From positions 8,125,501 to 8,189,500 of the forward strand of contig NC_020126.1 of the NCBI RefSeq assembly GCF_000331735.1: a stretch of 64,000 bases of DNA. Direction: 5' to 3'. This DNA comes from Myxococcus stipitatus DSM 14675. Its GTDB lineage: Bacteria > Myxococcota > Myxococcia > Myxococcales > Myxococcaceae. The stretch's first letter is position 1; each line of letters opens with the position of its first letter. Made by a program: the position numbers and the translations under genes. The notes beneath the pieces were generated by a model, which was not told the origin of the DNA, ran no database searches, and saw nothing but the letters and a program-made list of their open reading frames with translations. This document shows, piece by piece, positions 32,393 to 41,310 of the stretch.

Positions 32393-33912
32393 TCTCCCTC
32401 CGGCATATCCAGAAGCGCTTTGGCGCCGTCACGGCGCTGGACGACGTGTCGCTCGACATCCGCGAGGGGGAGTTGCTCGCGGTGGTGGGAGAGAACGGCG
32501 CGGGCAAGTCCAGCCTGATGAACGTCCTCTACGGGCTGTACCAGCCGGACTCGGGCGAAGTGTCCATGGACGGCGCGCCCGTGCGCCTCAAGAGTCCTCG
32601 GGACGCGATTGCCCGAGGCATCGGCATGGTGCACCAGCACTTCATGCTGGTCCCCACCCTCACGGTGGCGGAGAACGTGGTGCTGGGCCGCGAGCCCACG
32701 CGCCGAGGCCTGCTCGACCACGAGCGGGCCATCCGCGAGGTGTCCGAGACGTGCGCGAAGTTCGGCTTCGCGCTGGACGTGCGCGCCCGCGTGGACACGC
32801 TCACGGTGGGCTCGCAGCAGAAGGTGGAGATCGTCAAGGCGCTGCACCGGGGAGCCCGGGTGCTGGTGCTCGACGAGCCCACCGCGGTGCTCACGCCCCA
32901 GGAGTCCGACGAGCTGGCGCGCGTGATGCGCGGCCTGGTCGCGCAGGGGCGCACCGTGGTGCTCATCAGCCACAAGCTCAAGGAAGTGCTGGGCGTGGCG
33001 GACCGCATCGCCGTGATGCGCCGAGGCAGGCACGTCGCGGAGGTGCGCCCCGCCGAGACGTCCGCGTCGGACCTCGCCGCCCTCATGGTGGGCGAGACGC
33101 AGCGCGCCTCCAGCACCGAGGCCCAGGCGAGCACCGCCGCGAGTCCCGCGGGCGAGGTGCTGCTCGAGGCCCAGGGACTCCAGGCCCGGGGCGACAACGG
33201 ACAGCCGGCGCTGCGCGGCGTGGACCTCACGGTGCGGGCGGGCGAAATCGTCGGCATCGCGGGTGTGGACGGCAACGGACAGCGCGAGCTCGCCGAGGTG
33301 CTCACGGGCCTGCGGGCGCTGACGTCCGGCCAGGGCACGCTGCTGGGCCGCAAGCTGACGGGACTCACGCCCGCGGAGGCTCGCGCGCGAGGCGTGGGCC
33401 ATGTCCCCGAGGACCGGCTGCGCCGCGCGGTGGTGAAGGCGCTGAGCGTCGAGGAGAACGTGGCGCTGGGCCGGCACAACCAGCCGCCCTTCGCGCGAGG
33501 CCCGTGGATTGACTTCAAGGGGCGCCGGGAGCGCGCCACGGAGCTGCTCGCCGCCTTCGACGTGCGCCCTCCGGAGCCGACGCTGCCCCTGCAGGCCCTG
33601 TCGGGTGGCAACCAACAGAAGGTCGTGGTGGCGCGGGAGCTGGACGCGAAGCCTCGGCTGCTGGTGGTGGTGCAGCCCACGCGCGGCCTGGACATCGGCG
33701 CGGTGGCGCAGGTGCACGCGCGGCTGCGCGAGGCCCGTGCACAGGGCACGGGCGTGGTGCTGGTGTCACTGGACCTGGAAGAAGTGCTGGCCCTGGCGGA
33801 CCGGGTCTACGTGCTCTTCGAGGGCCGCGTGACGGGCGAGTTCACCCGTCCGGACTACGACGAGCGGGAGCTGGGACGACGCATGCTGGGAGCGGAGCAG
33901 GGCCATGGGTGA
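32389..33912 (+). CDS. nucleoside ABC importer, tandem ATP-binding protein (probable CTG start)
   Basis: A 507-aa protein with two fused nucleotide-binding domains, as in BMP-type (YufO/NupA-like) importers. NBD1: GENGAGKSS, LTVGSQQKVEIV and VLDEPTAVLTP. NBD2: GVDGNGQRELAEVL (degenerate Walker A, usual in this family), LSGGNQQKVVVA and LLVVVQPTRGLD. The first ATG/GTG/TTG in frame is GTG 32446, but that would remove ISLRHIQKRFGAVTALDD, the first strand and A-loop aromatic. CTG 32389 restores the normal family N-terminus and overlaps the upstream TGA as CTGA. It overlaps the next permease gene by 8 bp. Confidence 0.88.
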   Translation: MISLRHIQKRFGAVTALDDVSLDIREGELLAVVGENGAGKSSLMNVLYGLYQPDSGEVSMDGAPVRLKSPRDAIARGIGMVHQHFMLVPTLTVAENVVLGREPTRRGLLDHERAIREVSETCAKFGFALDVRARVDTLTVGSQQKVEIVKALHRGARVLVLDEPTAVLTPQESDELARVMRGLVAQGRTVVLISHKLKEVLGVADRIAVMRRGRHVAEVRPAETSASDLAALMVGETQRASSTEAQASTAASPAGEVLLEAQGLQARGDNGQPALRGVDLTVRAGEIVGIAGVDGNGQRELAEVLTGLRALTSGQGTLLGRKLTGLTPAEARARGVGHVPEDRLRRAVVKALSVEENVALGRHNQPPFARGPWIDFKGRRERATELLAAFDVRPPEPTLPLQALSGGNQQKVVVARELDAKPRLLVVVQPTRGLDIGAVAQVHARLREARAQGTGVVLVSLDLEEVLALADRVYVLFEGRVTGEFTRPDYDERELGRRMLGAEQGHG

Positions 33913-35050
33913 GCGCACGAGGCAGGCCCTGCCATCGGTGCTGTCGGTGCTGTTGTCGCTGGGGGTGTGCTGGCTGCTCATCGCCCTGTCGAAGGACGCG
34001 GAGGGCTTCACCACCGCCACCGCGGCCTATCTCCAGATGCTCTGGGGCGGCGTGGGCGACTGGCCCCGCTACCTCGAAGGCGCCGCCGCCACCGTCCTCA
34101 CCCGTCCCCTGGGCGAGGCCGCGATGAAGGCCGCGCTGCTCACCTTCACCGGCCTGTCGGTCGCGGTGGCCTTCAAGGTGGGCCTGTTCAACATCGGCGC
34201 GCAGGGGCAGATGATCCTGGGCGCGCTCGCGGCCGCGGTGGTGGGCGCGCACGTGGCGTTGCCCGCGCCCCTGCACATCCCGGCGGCGCTCTTGGGCGCG
34301 GCCGTGGCTGGGGGCGCGTGGGCGGGAATCGCCGCCGTGCTTCGGCTCTACCGAGGCGTGCACGAGGTCATCTCCACCATCATGCTCAACTGGGTGGCGC
34401 TGCGGCTGGTGGACAACTGGCTCGTCGTGGGCCCGCTGCGCGGCGTCGCGGAGGCAGGCGCCTCCATCACCGGCACCGCGGAGATCCACCCCACCGCGCA
34501 GCTGCCCAGGCTCCTCGGCGATGTCTCGCGCCTCAACCTGGGTTTCGTCCTGGCGGTGCTCGCCGCCGTCGCGGTCTGGGCGTGGCTGACGCGCACCCGC
34601 TCGGGCTTCGAGACGCGCGCGGTGGGCCTCGGTGACGAGGCCGCTCGCGCCGCCGGCATCCCCGTGACACGACGCGCGGGGTTCGCCATGACGCTGGCGG
34701 GTGCGCTCGCGGGCCTCGCGGGCGCGGTGCTCGTGCTGGGCACCGAGGGACGCTACCCGGGCACGCTGGGCGCGCCCTATGGCTTCGACGGCATCGCCAT
34801 CGCGCTCATCGGAAACAACCACCCGCTGGGCGTGGGCGCCGCGGCCCTCTTCTTCGGCGTGCTGCGCGCGGGCGGCACGCGCATGCAGTTGCTCGACGTG
34901 CACAAGAGCTTCCCCGAGCTCATCCAGGGCCTGGCGCTGCTCTTCGTCGCCGGCCGTCTCATCTGGCTGGCGGTGCTGCGCAAGCGCAACGCCTCCGCCC
35001 CCGTGCCGGCCGCGCCCCCTGCCCCGGCCGCGCAGGTGCCCCATGCTTGA
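33905..35050 (+). CDS. nucleoside ABC importer permease 1
   Basis: A 381-aa inner-membrane permease of the BPD_transp_2 (RbsC/YufP-like) family. It has about ten hydrophobic helices, with LFNIGAQGQMILGALAAAVVG, the family hallmark NIGxEGQM-type motif, and GVHEVISTIMLNWVALRL, which usually contacts the ATPase. The C-terminal tail is Ala/Pro-rich. It overlaps the ATPase gene and permease 2 by 8 bp each, so the importer genes are translationally coupled. Confidence 0.92.
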   Translation: MGERTRQALPSVLSVLLSLGVCWLLIALSKDAEGFTTATAAYLQMLWGGVGDWPRYLEGAAATVLTRPLGEAAMKAALLTFTGLSVAVAFKVGLFNIGAQGQMILGALAAAVVGAHVALPAPLHIPAALLGAAVAGGAWAGIAAVLRLYRGVHEVISTIMLNWVALRLVDNWLVVGPLRGVAEAGASITGTAEIHPTAQLPRLLGDVSRLNLGFVLAVLAAVAVWAWLTRTRSGFETRAVGLGDEAARAAGIPVTRRAGFAMTLAGALAGLAGAVLVLGTEGRYPGTLGAPYGFDGIAIALIGNNHPLGVGAAALFFGVLRAGGTRMQLLDVHKSFPELIQGLALLFVAGRLIWLAVLRKRNASAPVPAAPPAPAAQVPHA

Positions 35051-35972
35051 AATCATCCACCGGCTCCTGTTCGCCACGCTGGACGCCGCCCCCGCGCTCG
35101 TCTTCGCCGCCCTGGGCGCGGTGCTCTCCGAGCGCGCGGGCGTGGTGGCCGTCGGCATGGAAGGGATGATGCGCACGGGCGCCTTCTGCGCCGCGGTGGC
35201 CGCGCTCGTCATGCCCACGCCCCTCGCCGTGGGCATGGGCATGCTCGCGGGCGCGGGACTGGCCGCGGTGCATGGCTTCCTGTGCATCCGCTGGCGCTCG
35301 GACCAGGTGGTGTCCGGCATCGCGCTCAACCTGGTGGCCCTGGCCGGAGGCACCTTCCTCCTGGAGACCCACTTCGGCCCCAACGGAACGCCGCCTATCC
35401 AACAGCTCGGCACGTGGGAGCTACCGGGCCTGTCCTCCGTGCCGGTGCTCGGCGCGCTCTCCGGCCACGCCGCGCCCACCTATCTGGCACTTGTCCTTCC
35501 GTTGCTGTTGCAAGCCCTGCTGACCCGCACGCCCCTGGGCCTGCGCCTGCGCGCGGTGGGCGACAAGCCCCACGCGGTGGCCACCCTTGGACTCTCCGTC
35601 CCCGCCCTCCGGTGGGGCGCGGTGTTGGGCAGCGGACTGCTGGCGGGCCTGGGCGGCGCGGTGCTCTCCACCACGGTGCTGGACCGCTTCGAGCAACACA
35701 CGCCCGCGGGCCTGGGCTTCATGGCCCTGGCCGCCATGGTGTTCGGCCGGTGGACCCCCCTGGGCGCCTTCCTCGCGGCGGCGTTCTTCGCCTTCGGCAA
35801 CGCGCTGCGAATCGGCCTGGCCTCCAGTTCGCCAGCCCTCCTGGACCTCGTCCCCCAGGGCGTCTTGCTGGCCCTGCCCTACGTCCTCACCCTCCTCGTC
35901 CTCACCCTCCAAGGGCAGCGCAACAGCACCCCCGCCGCACTCGGGGTGCCATACGAGCAAGAGTCCCGCTGA
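35043..35972 (+). CDS. nucleoside ABC importer permease 2
   Basis: A 309-aa second permease (YufQ-like) starting at ATG 35043, inside the end of permease 1. Features: LSERAGVVAVGMEGMMRTGAF, the paralogous form of the NxGxEGxM motif, and RWRSDQVVSGIALNLVALA. About eight to ten helices follow. The pair of dissimilar permeases plus tandem ATPase plus lipoprotein is the standard BMP-family importer composition. It is the last gene of the operon; 300 bp of non-coding DNA follow. Confidence 0.92.
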   Translation: MLEIIHRLLFATLDAAPALVFAALGAVLSERAGVVAVGMEGMMRTGAFCAAVAALVMPTPLAVGMGMLAGAGLAAVHGFLCIRWRSDQVVSGIALNLVALAGGTFLLETHFGPNGTPPIQQLGTWELPGLSSVPVLGALSGHAAPTYLALVLPLLLQALLTRTPLGLRLRAVGDKPHAVATLGLSVPALRWGAVLGSGLLAGLGGAVLSTTVLDRFEQHTPAGLGFMALAAMVFGRWTPLGAFLAAAFFAFGNALRIGLASSSPALLDLVPQGVLLALPYVLTLLVLTLQGQRNSTPAALGVPYEQESR

Positions 35973-36272
35973 GGACCGCCCCCACCAATTGGGTCATTTT
36001 GAACCCGGGTATGGATTGATTCCTGGTCACAACCGACCCCAAGATGTCAAAAGGCCAACGCCCATGGGGTCGCGCGCCGGGGAAAGATGACGGTCCAACC
36101 CCTTGCCGTTATTGGGGTGTTCTCCGGGTTTCTCCAGGATTAAGACACAGGGCGTCGGACTCCGCGACGGCACGCGCCTCGCATGGGCTCAAAGCGTCGG
36201 GCCGCGCCGGAACGGAAGAAGGCCAGCGGGGAGGCCTCAGCCATTCTGACGCATGGTCCGTAGGGACTCCTT
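35973..36272. other. 300-bp non-coding interval upstream of the receiver-kinase gene
   Basis: Lower GC than its neighbours and no credible gene. Short palindromes occur (CCAATTGG, ACCCGGGT) but I find no strong hairpin or clear -35/-10 or -24/-12 pair. It should contain the end of the importer transcript and the promoter for the gene at 36273. Confidence 0.5.
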
Positions 36273-37472
36273 GTGAATCCGGGCCCGGTCGGTCCGGTCA
36301 ACATGGCGGGGTGGGTGATGCTGGAGACGACGGGAACGACCGAGACGTACCGCCCCCGCGTGTTGGCGGTGGACGTGGAATCCGAGGGCATGGAGCGGCT
36401 GTGCTCCATCCTGGCCCCGGCGGGCTACGACGTGCTGCCCGCGCGTGGAGAGGAGGCGCGTCAAGCCGCGGACCTCGTGTTGTTGGACGTGAAGCAACCA
36501 GGGACGGACGGACTGGCGGCCTATCGCCGGCTCCAGGCGGAGCTGGGTGTGCCGTCGGTGCCCGTGCTGATGCTGACGCGCCGGGCGGACCGCCAGCTGC
36601 GCCGACAGGTGCTCGAGGCGGGCGTCGACGACGTGCTGACCACTGAGCCGCTTGATCCGCTGGAGCTCAAGGTCCGCGTGCACACGCTGCTGGAGCTCAA
36701 GGCCCACCGCGAGCGCGGGGGCGAGCGCGCCGAGGAGCTGCTGGACCCGCGCGCCCGCTGGGTGGAGATGGAGCGGCTGGCGCGGGTGGGCACGCTGGCG
36801 GCGGACGTGGCGCAGAACCTGGACCACATCAGCGCGGGCCTCCAGCAGGCGCTGGGGCACGTGCGCGAGCGCGCCAAGCAGGGCCTGCCGCCGGATGCGG
36901 AAGAGCTCAAGAAGCTGGGCGTGGCCGGGGAGCAGATGCGGCTGTACGGCCAGCACCTGCTGTCGCTGGGCCCCACCAACCCCAAGGACATCCAGCGCTT
37001 CGACCTGCGGGATCTGGTGCCCGGCGTGGTGGAGCGGATGCGCGACAACGGCCGGCTGGGCTCCGCCGAGGTGACGGTGCTCCTGCCGGAGGACCCCATC
37101 GCGGTGGTGTTCAACCGCCGCCAGCTGGAGCAGGTGGTGACGGAGCTGCTCGCCAACGCGGCGCAGGCGGTGGAGGACGTGAAGGACCGTCCGCACCGGA
37201 TTCACGTCGGCGTGGAGATGCCGGACATGTTCGGGGACTTCGGCCCGCGCCTGTTCGTGAAGGACACGGGCATCGGCATCTTCGAGGACGAGCTGCAGGC
37301 CGTCTTCGAGCCGTACTACACGACCAAGCCGCCGGAGAAGGGCGCCGGACTGGGCCTCACCGTCGCTCGCGCCCTGGTGGAGTCCATGGGCGGCAAGCTG
37401 ACGGTGCAGAGCCGGGTCAACCTGGGCAGCACCTTCACGGTGGAGCTGCCCGAGCAGACGTCCTCCTGGTAG
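36273..37472 (+). CDS. receiver-histidine kinase hybrid with degenerate phosphotransfer residues
   Basis: A 399-aa cytoplasmic protein from GTG 36273 after AGGGA; ATGs at 36303 and 36318 are alternatives. Residues about 28-145 are a receiver-like domain: VDVES and LVLLDVKQPG keep acidic residues and LMLTRR the Thr, but the conserved Lys is replaced (DDVLTTEPLDP instead of TKP). The DHp helix reads LARVGTLAADVAQNLDHI, where the usual phosphoacceptor His (VAHEINNP type) is Gln. The ATPase domain is intact: ELLANAAQAVED, VKDTGIGIFEDE, FEPYYTTKP and GAGLGLTVARAL. It may be a regulatory pseudokinase. Its stop codon abuts that of the next gene. Confidence 0.85.
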   Translation: MNPGPVGPVNMAGWVMLETTGTTETYRPRVLAVDVESEGMERLCSILAPAGYDVLPARGEEARQAADLVLLDVKQPGTDGLAAYRRLQAELGVPSVPVLMLTRRADRQLRRQVLEAGVDDVLTTEPLDPLELKVRVHTLLELKAHRERGGERAEELLDPRARWVEMERLARVGTLAADVAQNLDHISAGLQQALGHVRERAKQGLPPDAEELKKLGVAGEQMRLYGQHLLSLGPTNPKDIQRFDLRDLVPGVVERMRDNGRLGSAEVTVLLPEDPIAVVFNRRQLEQVVTELLANAAQAVEDVKDRPHRIHVGVEMPDMFGDFGPRLFVKDTGIGIFEDELQAVFEPYYTTKPPEKGAGLGLTVARALVESMGGKLTVQSRVNLGSTFTVELPEQTSSW

Positions 37473-38111
37473 CTAGAACCGGTAGGCGACGCCGAAGAGG
37501 GCCTCCATGGCGAACTCGCTGTCATCCCAGTCGGGGATGAGAGCGGGTCCCATGCGGAGGTTGAAGTTCACCGCCACGCGGCTGTCGATGAAGTACTCCA
37601 GTCCGCCTCCCACGAGGATGGGGATGACGGGACCGATGCCCTCCCCGAAGTAGACGTGGAAGGGCATGTCGATGCCCACGTTCACCATCAGCGCGCTGGT
37701 GACGGGGATGCCCACCACGAAGGCGACCGGCAGGGCCAGGCCCACGTCGGTGTCATGGTCGTTGAAGTAGAAGAAGGGGCCCGGCTGGAACGTGAGCGCG
37801 AAGGCCACGTTGTTCGCCTTCGCCAGCTCCAGCCGCAGCCAGCCCTGCAGCTTGATGCCAGGCGCGGTGTGGCGAACCCAGCCCTCGCGGCCCCAGTTGA
37901 AGCTGAACTTGCCGCCCACATCCAGGCGCTCCGAGCTCCCATGGAGCACGCCCAGCGTGAGGCCGGGCCAGCCAATCTGGCCGGAGAAGGCGGTGTTGCC
38001 ACTGCCCAGCGTGTCGGCGGCGAGGATGGACCACCCCTGCCCCCGCGCGAGGGCGGAGCCAGGAAGGGCCAGCAAGCAGGCGAGGAGGATTCCAGGAACG
38101 AGGCGCTTCAC
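37473..38111 (-). CDS. outer-membrane beta-barrel protein
   Basis: A 212-aa protein. GTG 38111 is preferred because AAAGGA is 6 nt upstream and the signal peptide (LVPGILLACLLALPGSALA) follows at once. The mature region consists of amphipathic strands (LQGWLRLELAKANNVAFAL, PFHVYFGEGIGPVIPILVG), and it ends in MEALFGVAYRF with a C-terminal aromatic. The function is unknown. It is convergent and directly adjacent to the receiver-kinase gene, with stop codons at 37470-37472 and 37473-37475. Confidence 0.7.
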   Translation of the reverse strand: MKRLVPGILLACLLALPGSALARGQGWSILAADTLGSGNTAFSGQIGWPGLTLGVLHGSSERLDVGGKFSFNWGREGWVRHTAPGIKLQGWLRLELAKANNVAFALTFQPGPFFYFNDHDTDVGLALPVAFVVGIPVTSALMVNVGIDMPFHVYFGEGIGPVIPILVGGGLEYFIDSRVAVNFNLRMGPALIPDWDDSEFAMEALFGVAYRF

Positions 38112-38185
38112 ACGTTTCCTTTCGACAGGGGCCCCGCGGACACAGGGCCAGGGTCTAAACGACATCCTGAAGAGTGAATCAGGAC

Positions 38186-39913
38186 TCAGGTGGGTTGTCC
38201 GCGCTCACGAGCGAGCGCGATGAAGGCATCGATGAAGGCCGCCAGCCGGGTCTCCGCGCGCTCACGGGCGCGGGCCAGGGGCTCGCCTTGAGCGGGGGTC
38301 TCCTTCCGCTCGAAGTAGTATTTGATCTTCGGCTCGGTGCCGGACGGGCGGAGCGTCACGCGGCCACCGCCCTCCAGCTCGAGGGCCAGCACGTTGGATG
38401 GAGGCAGGCCCTGCACGCCGCGCTGGTAGTCCAGCACGGCCCGCACCGCCTCGCCGCCGATGTGCGAGGGCGGACGGGCGCGGAAGGCATCCATGATGCC
38501 GCGGATGGCCTGGGCACCCGCGGAGCCCGGCAGCGTGACGTTGCGCTGAGCGCCGACGTAGAGCCCGTGGCGGCGCTGAATCTCCTCCAGGTAGCCCAGC
38601 ACGGTGGTGCCCCGCGATTCGCACCACGCGGCCAGGTCCGCCATGACGAGCGCCGCGCCGACGCCGTCCTTGTCCCGCGTCACGGTGCCAGCGGTGTAGC
38701 CCAGCGCCTCCTCGTAGCCGAAGACGAACTGGGTGCCCTCGGAGCGCTCGCGCTCCAGCGCGCGGTTGGCGATCCACTTGAAGCCCGTGAGCACCTCGTC
38801 GTACGCGGCGCCCAGCGAGCGGGCGATGTCCCCCAACTGCGTCGACGAGACGATGGTGGTGACGACGTGCGGACGCGCGCGCTGCGTGGACTGCGTCAGC
38901 AGGTAGTGGCCCAGGAGCACGCCCACCTCGTTGCCGGTGAGCATGCGCAGGCCGCCGCCCGACTCGCGCGCCATGACGGCCAGCCGGTCCGCGTCCGGGT
39001 CATTGGCGAGCACCAGGTCGGCCTTCACGCGCTCGGCGGTGGCGCGCGACAGGTCCATCGCACCGGGCTCCTCCGGGTTGGGGAAGCGCACGGTGGGGAA
39101 GCGCCCGTCCGGCATGTGCTGCTCGGCCACGGGCGTGAAGCGCGGGAAGCCGGCCTCGCGCAGGGCCCGCTCCGCCCAGACGCCGCCCACGCCGTGCATC
39201 GCGGTGTAGACGATGGACAACGTCTCGGAGCCCCGCTTGTACACGCGCAGCCCGAGGATGGCGCGCAGGTAGTCCTCGCCCAGCGCGTCAGGGATGTCCC
39301 GCCACAGCCCCTTCTCCTTCGCCTGCGCCACCGTCAGGAGCGGCACGCGGTTGGCGGCCTCCACCTTCGCGATGGCGGCGGCGATGCCCGTGTCGTGCGG
39401 CGGGATGATCTGGGCGCCGTTACCCCAGTAGACCTTGTAACCGTTGTACTCGGGTGGATTGTGGCTGGCCGTCACCATGATGGCCGCGGCGGCGCCCAGG
39501 TGGAGGCACGCGTAGGCGGTGAGCGGCGTGGGGACGGGCAGCGGGAAGACGTGGGCGGGGATGCCCTCGGCGGCGAGCACCGCGGCGGTGTCCTCCGCCA
39601 GCTCCGCGCTCAACCGGCGCGCATCCCGGCCCACCACCACTCCGCGCGTGGTGGCATCCGGCACGTGCTCTTTCAGGTAGCGCGCCAGCCCCGCGCTCGT
39701 GCGCCGCACGACGGCGCGGTTCATCCGGTTGGGCCCCGCGCCCAGCACGCCCCGAAGGCCCGCGGTGCCGAACTCCAGGTCTCCCGAGAAGCGGTCCGCC
39801 AGCTCCGCCATGTCGCCCTGGGCCAGCAGCCGGGCCAGCTCCTCGGCGGTCGCGGGGTCCGGGTCCGCCAGGCGCCACGCCTCCGCTCGCTCTCTCAGTC
39901 CGGTGTCGTTCAT
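38186..39913 (-). CDS. phosphoglucomutase/phosphomannomutase family protein, PGM2-like
   Basis: A 575-aa alpha-D-phosphohexomutase-superfamily enzyme from ATG 39913. The active-site Ser loop is VTASHNPPEYNGYKVYW, the metal loop ANDPDADRL, the sugar-binding loop FGYEEALGY, and the phosphate-binding end RPSGTEPKIKYY. FGTAGLRG near the N-terminus and the total length place it with the PGM2/PgcA group, whose members include phosphopentomutases. Next to deoC and near deoA, a role converting (deoxy)ribose-1-phosphate to the 5-phosphate is attractive; glucose-1-phosphate mutase is the alternative. It is last in the operon deoC - DksA-like - mutase. Confidence 0.9.
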   Translation of the reverse strand: MNDTGLRERAEAWRLADPDPATAEELARLLAQGDMAELADRFSGDLEFGTAGLRGVLGAGPNRMNRAVVRRTSAGLARYLKEHVPDATTRGVVVGRDARRLSAELAEDTAAVLAAEGIPAHVFPLPVPTPLTAYACLHLGAAAAIMVTASHNPPEYNGYKVYWGNGAQIIPPHDTGIAAAIAKVEAANRVPLLTVAQAKEKGLWRDIPDALGEDYLRAILGLRVYKRGSETLSIVYTAMHGVGGVWAERALREAGFPRFTPVAEQHMPDGRFPTVRFPNPEEPGAMDLSRATAERVKADLVLANDPDADRLAVMARESGGGLRMLTGNEVGVLLGHYLLTQSTQRARPHVVTTIVSSTQLGDIARSLGAAYDEVLTGFKWIANRALERERSEGTQFVFGYEEALGYTAGTVTRDKDGVGAALVMADLAAWCESRGTTVLGYLEEIQRRHGLYVGAQRNVTLPGSAGAQAIRGIMDAFRARPPSHIGGEAVRAVLDYQRGVQGLPPSNVLALELEGGGRVTLRPSGTEPKIKYYFERKETPAQGEPLARARERAETRLAAFIDAFIALARERGQPT

Positions 39914-39971
39914 GGAGCTTCGAAGCCTCGTGCAATCTGGGGCGCTCGGGTGGCCCGAGCGCACGTGGTTT

Positions 39972-40364
39972 TCAGGTGTAGTCCGTGAGCTTGCGGCGCG
40001 TGGCGCGGCCCTTCGGCGCGTCCTTGCCACCCTGGCACGTCACGCACAGCTCCGCGTAGGGCATGGCCCGCAGCCGGCCGAGCGGAACCTCATCCCCGCA
40101 CTCCTCGCAGTCGCCGAAGGAGTCCGGGTCATCGCGCAGCTTCGCCAGCGCCTTGAGGACGCGCGCCAGCACGCCCTCCTGGTTCCGGTTCCGGTTGGAG
40201 GCGATGGCCTGCATCATCTCGTTGAGGGGTTGCTCGTCCTCATCGCCGCCGATGCGCGCGTCATCGGTGCGGTTGGGTTCGATTCTCGCGGGCGCCTTCT
40301 CCGTCAGCTCGGAATGCAGCGCCAGGAGCAGCCCCTTGAGCTCGTCTCGCTGTTTGGCGTTCAT
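39972..40364 (-). CDS. DksA/TraR family zinc-finger protein
   Basis: A 130-aa protein from ATG 40364. A helical N-terminal part contains LKGLLLALHSELTEKAP and the acidic stretch GGDEDEQPLNEMM. The C4 zinc finger is FGDCEECGDEVPLGRLRAMP, with ELCVTCQGG completing the four Cys. DksA-like proteins bind RNA polymerase through the secondary channel and modulate transcription, often with ppGpp. It is 14 bp downstream of deoC and 58 bp upstream of the mutase gene. It might be a housekeeping paralog riding in the operon. Confidence 0.88.
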   Translation of the reverse strand: MNAKQRDELKGLLLALHSELTEKAPARIEPNRTDDARIGGDEDEQPLNEMMQAIASNRNRNQEGVLARVLKALAKLRDDPDSFGDCEECGDEVPLGRLRAMPYAELCVTCQGGKDAPKGRATRRKLTDYT

Positions 40365-40378
40365 GTCGGAGGGGCCCG

Positions 40379-41200
40379 TCAGTACTTCGCGGTGGAGACC
40401 TGGCCGGTGACGATGGCCACCGACGCGGACGCACCCAGGCGGTTGGCGCCCGCACGCACCATCTTCATCGCGTCCTCGGCGGAGCGGATGCCGCCGGACG
40501 CCTTCACGCCCACGTCCTCGCCCACCACCCGGCGCATCAGCGCCACGTCCTCCGCCGTCGCCCCGCCTCCGTTGAAGCCCGTGGACGTCTTCACGAACGC
40601 GGCGCCCGCGGCCTTCGACAGCACGCAGGCGATGACCTTCTCCTCGTCGTTGAGCTGCGACGTCTCCAGGATGACCTTCACCGGCACCGGGCCACACGCC
40701 TCCACCACGGCGGCGATGTCCCGGTGCACCAGCGCATAGTCCCGCGACTTGAGCGCGCCGATGTGGACGACCATGTCGATTTCACGCGCCCCGGCGGCGA
40801 TGGCCTCGCGGGCCTCGAACGCCTTGGCCGACGACAGCGCCGCGCCCAGGGGGAAGCCCACCACGGCGATGGGCACGGTGGAGGAGCCCGCCAGCACCTG
40901 GGCCGCGGTGGCCACGTGCGAGCTGTTCACGCACACCGTCGCGAAGCCGTGCTGCCGGGCTTCCTCGGCCAGCTTCACCACGTCCTCGGCGCGAGCCTCG
41001 GGCTTGAGTAGCGTGTGGTCGATGTACGGCGCCAGGTCCGCGGCGGTGCGGAGGGAGGCCGGGTCCACGCGGCCCATCGAGGGACGTGGTGCGGGGGGAG
41101 TGGAGGCCGCTTCCCGGGCACCCTTCCACCCATGCAGGTGGCGGCGGGCCTGGTCGGCGATGTCCTCGACGAACTTGAAGAGGTCCTCGGAGTCGGACAT
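40379..41200 (-). CDS. deoC: deoxyribose-phosphate aldolase
   Basis: A 273-aa class I aldolase splitting 2-deoxyribose-5-phosphate into acetaldehyde and glyceraldehyde-3-phosphate. ATG 41200 gives about 50 extra N-terminal residues ([18 protein letters not shown], then a Pro-rich linker) before the fold starts at [14 protein letters not shown]. The Schiff-base Lys is in [14 protein letters not shown]; other family segments are [28 protein letters not shown] and [14 protein letters not shown]. First gene of the operon with the DksA-like protein and the mutase. It completes the deoxynucleoside degradation route. Confidence 0.95.
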   Translation of the reverse strand: MSDSEDLFKFVEDIADQARRHLHGWKGAREAASTPPAPRPSMGRVDPASLRTAADLAPYIDHTLLKPEARAEDVVKLAEEARQHGFATVCVNSSHVATAAQVLAGSSTVPIAVVGFPLGAALSSAKAFEAREAIAAGAREIDMVVHIGALKSRDYALVHRDIAAVVEACGPVPVKVILETSQLNDEEKVIACVLSKAAGAAFVKTSTGFNGGGATAEDVALMRRVVGEDVGVKASGGIRSAEDAMKMVRAGANRLGASASVAIVTGQVSTAKY

Positions 41201-41310
41201 GGCGCCCGAATAGCCCACTTCGCGGCCCTCGGGAAGCGCGCGAGCGACCCGTACGTTTCCCGCTCGCACCACAGGTGCCGAGGGTGGGACCGTGGCTGTA
41301 GAGTCCACCT

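Noticed and set aside
34701-35042. Upstream extension of permease 2
   Set aside because: This part is a shadow of permease 1; ATG 35043 gives the family N-terminus and the usual overlap.
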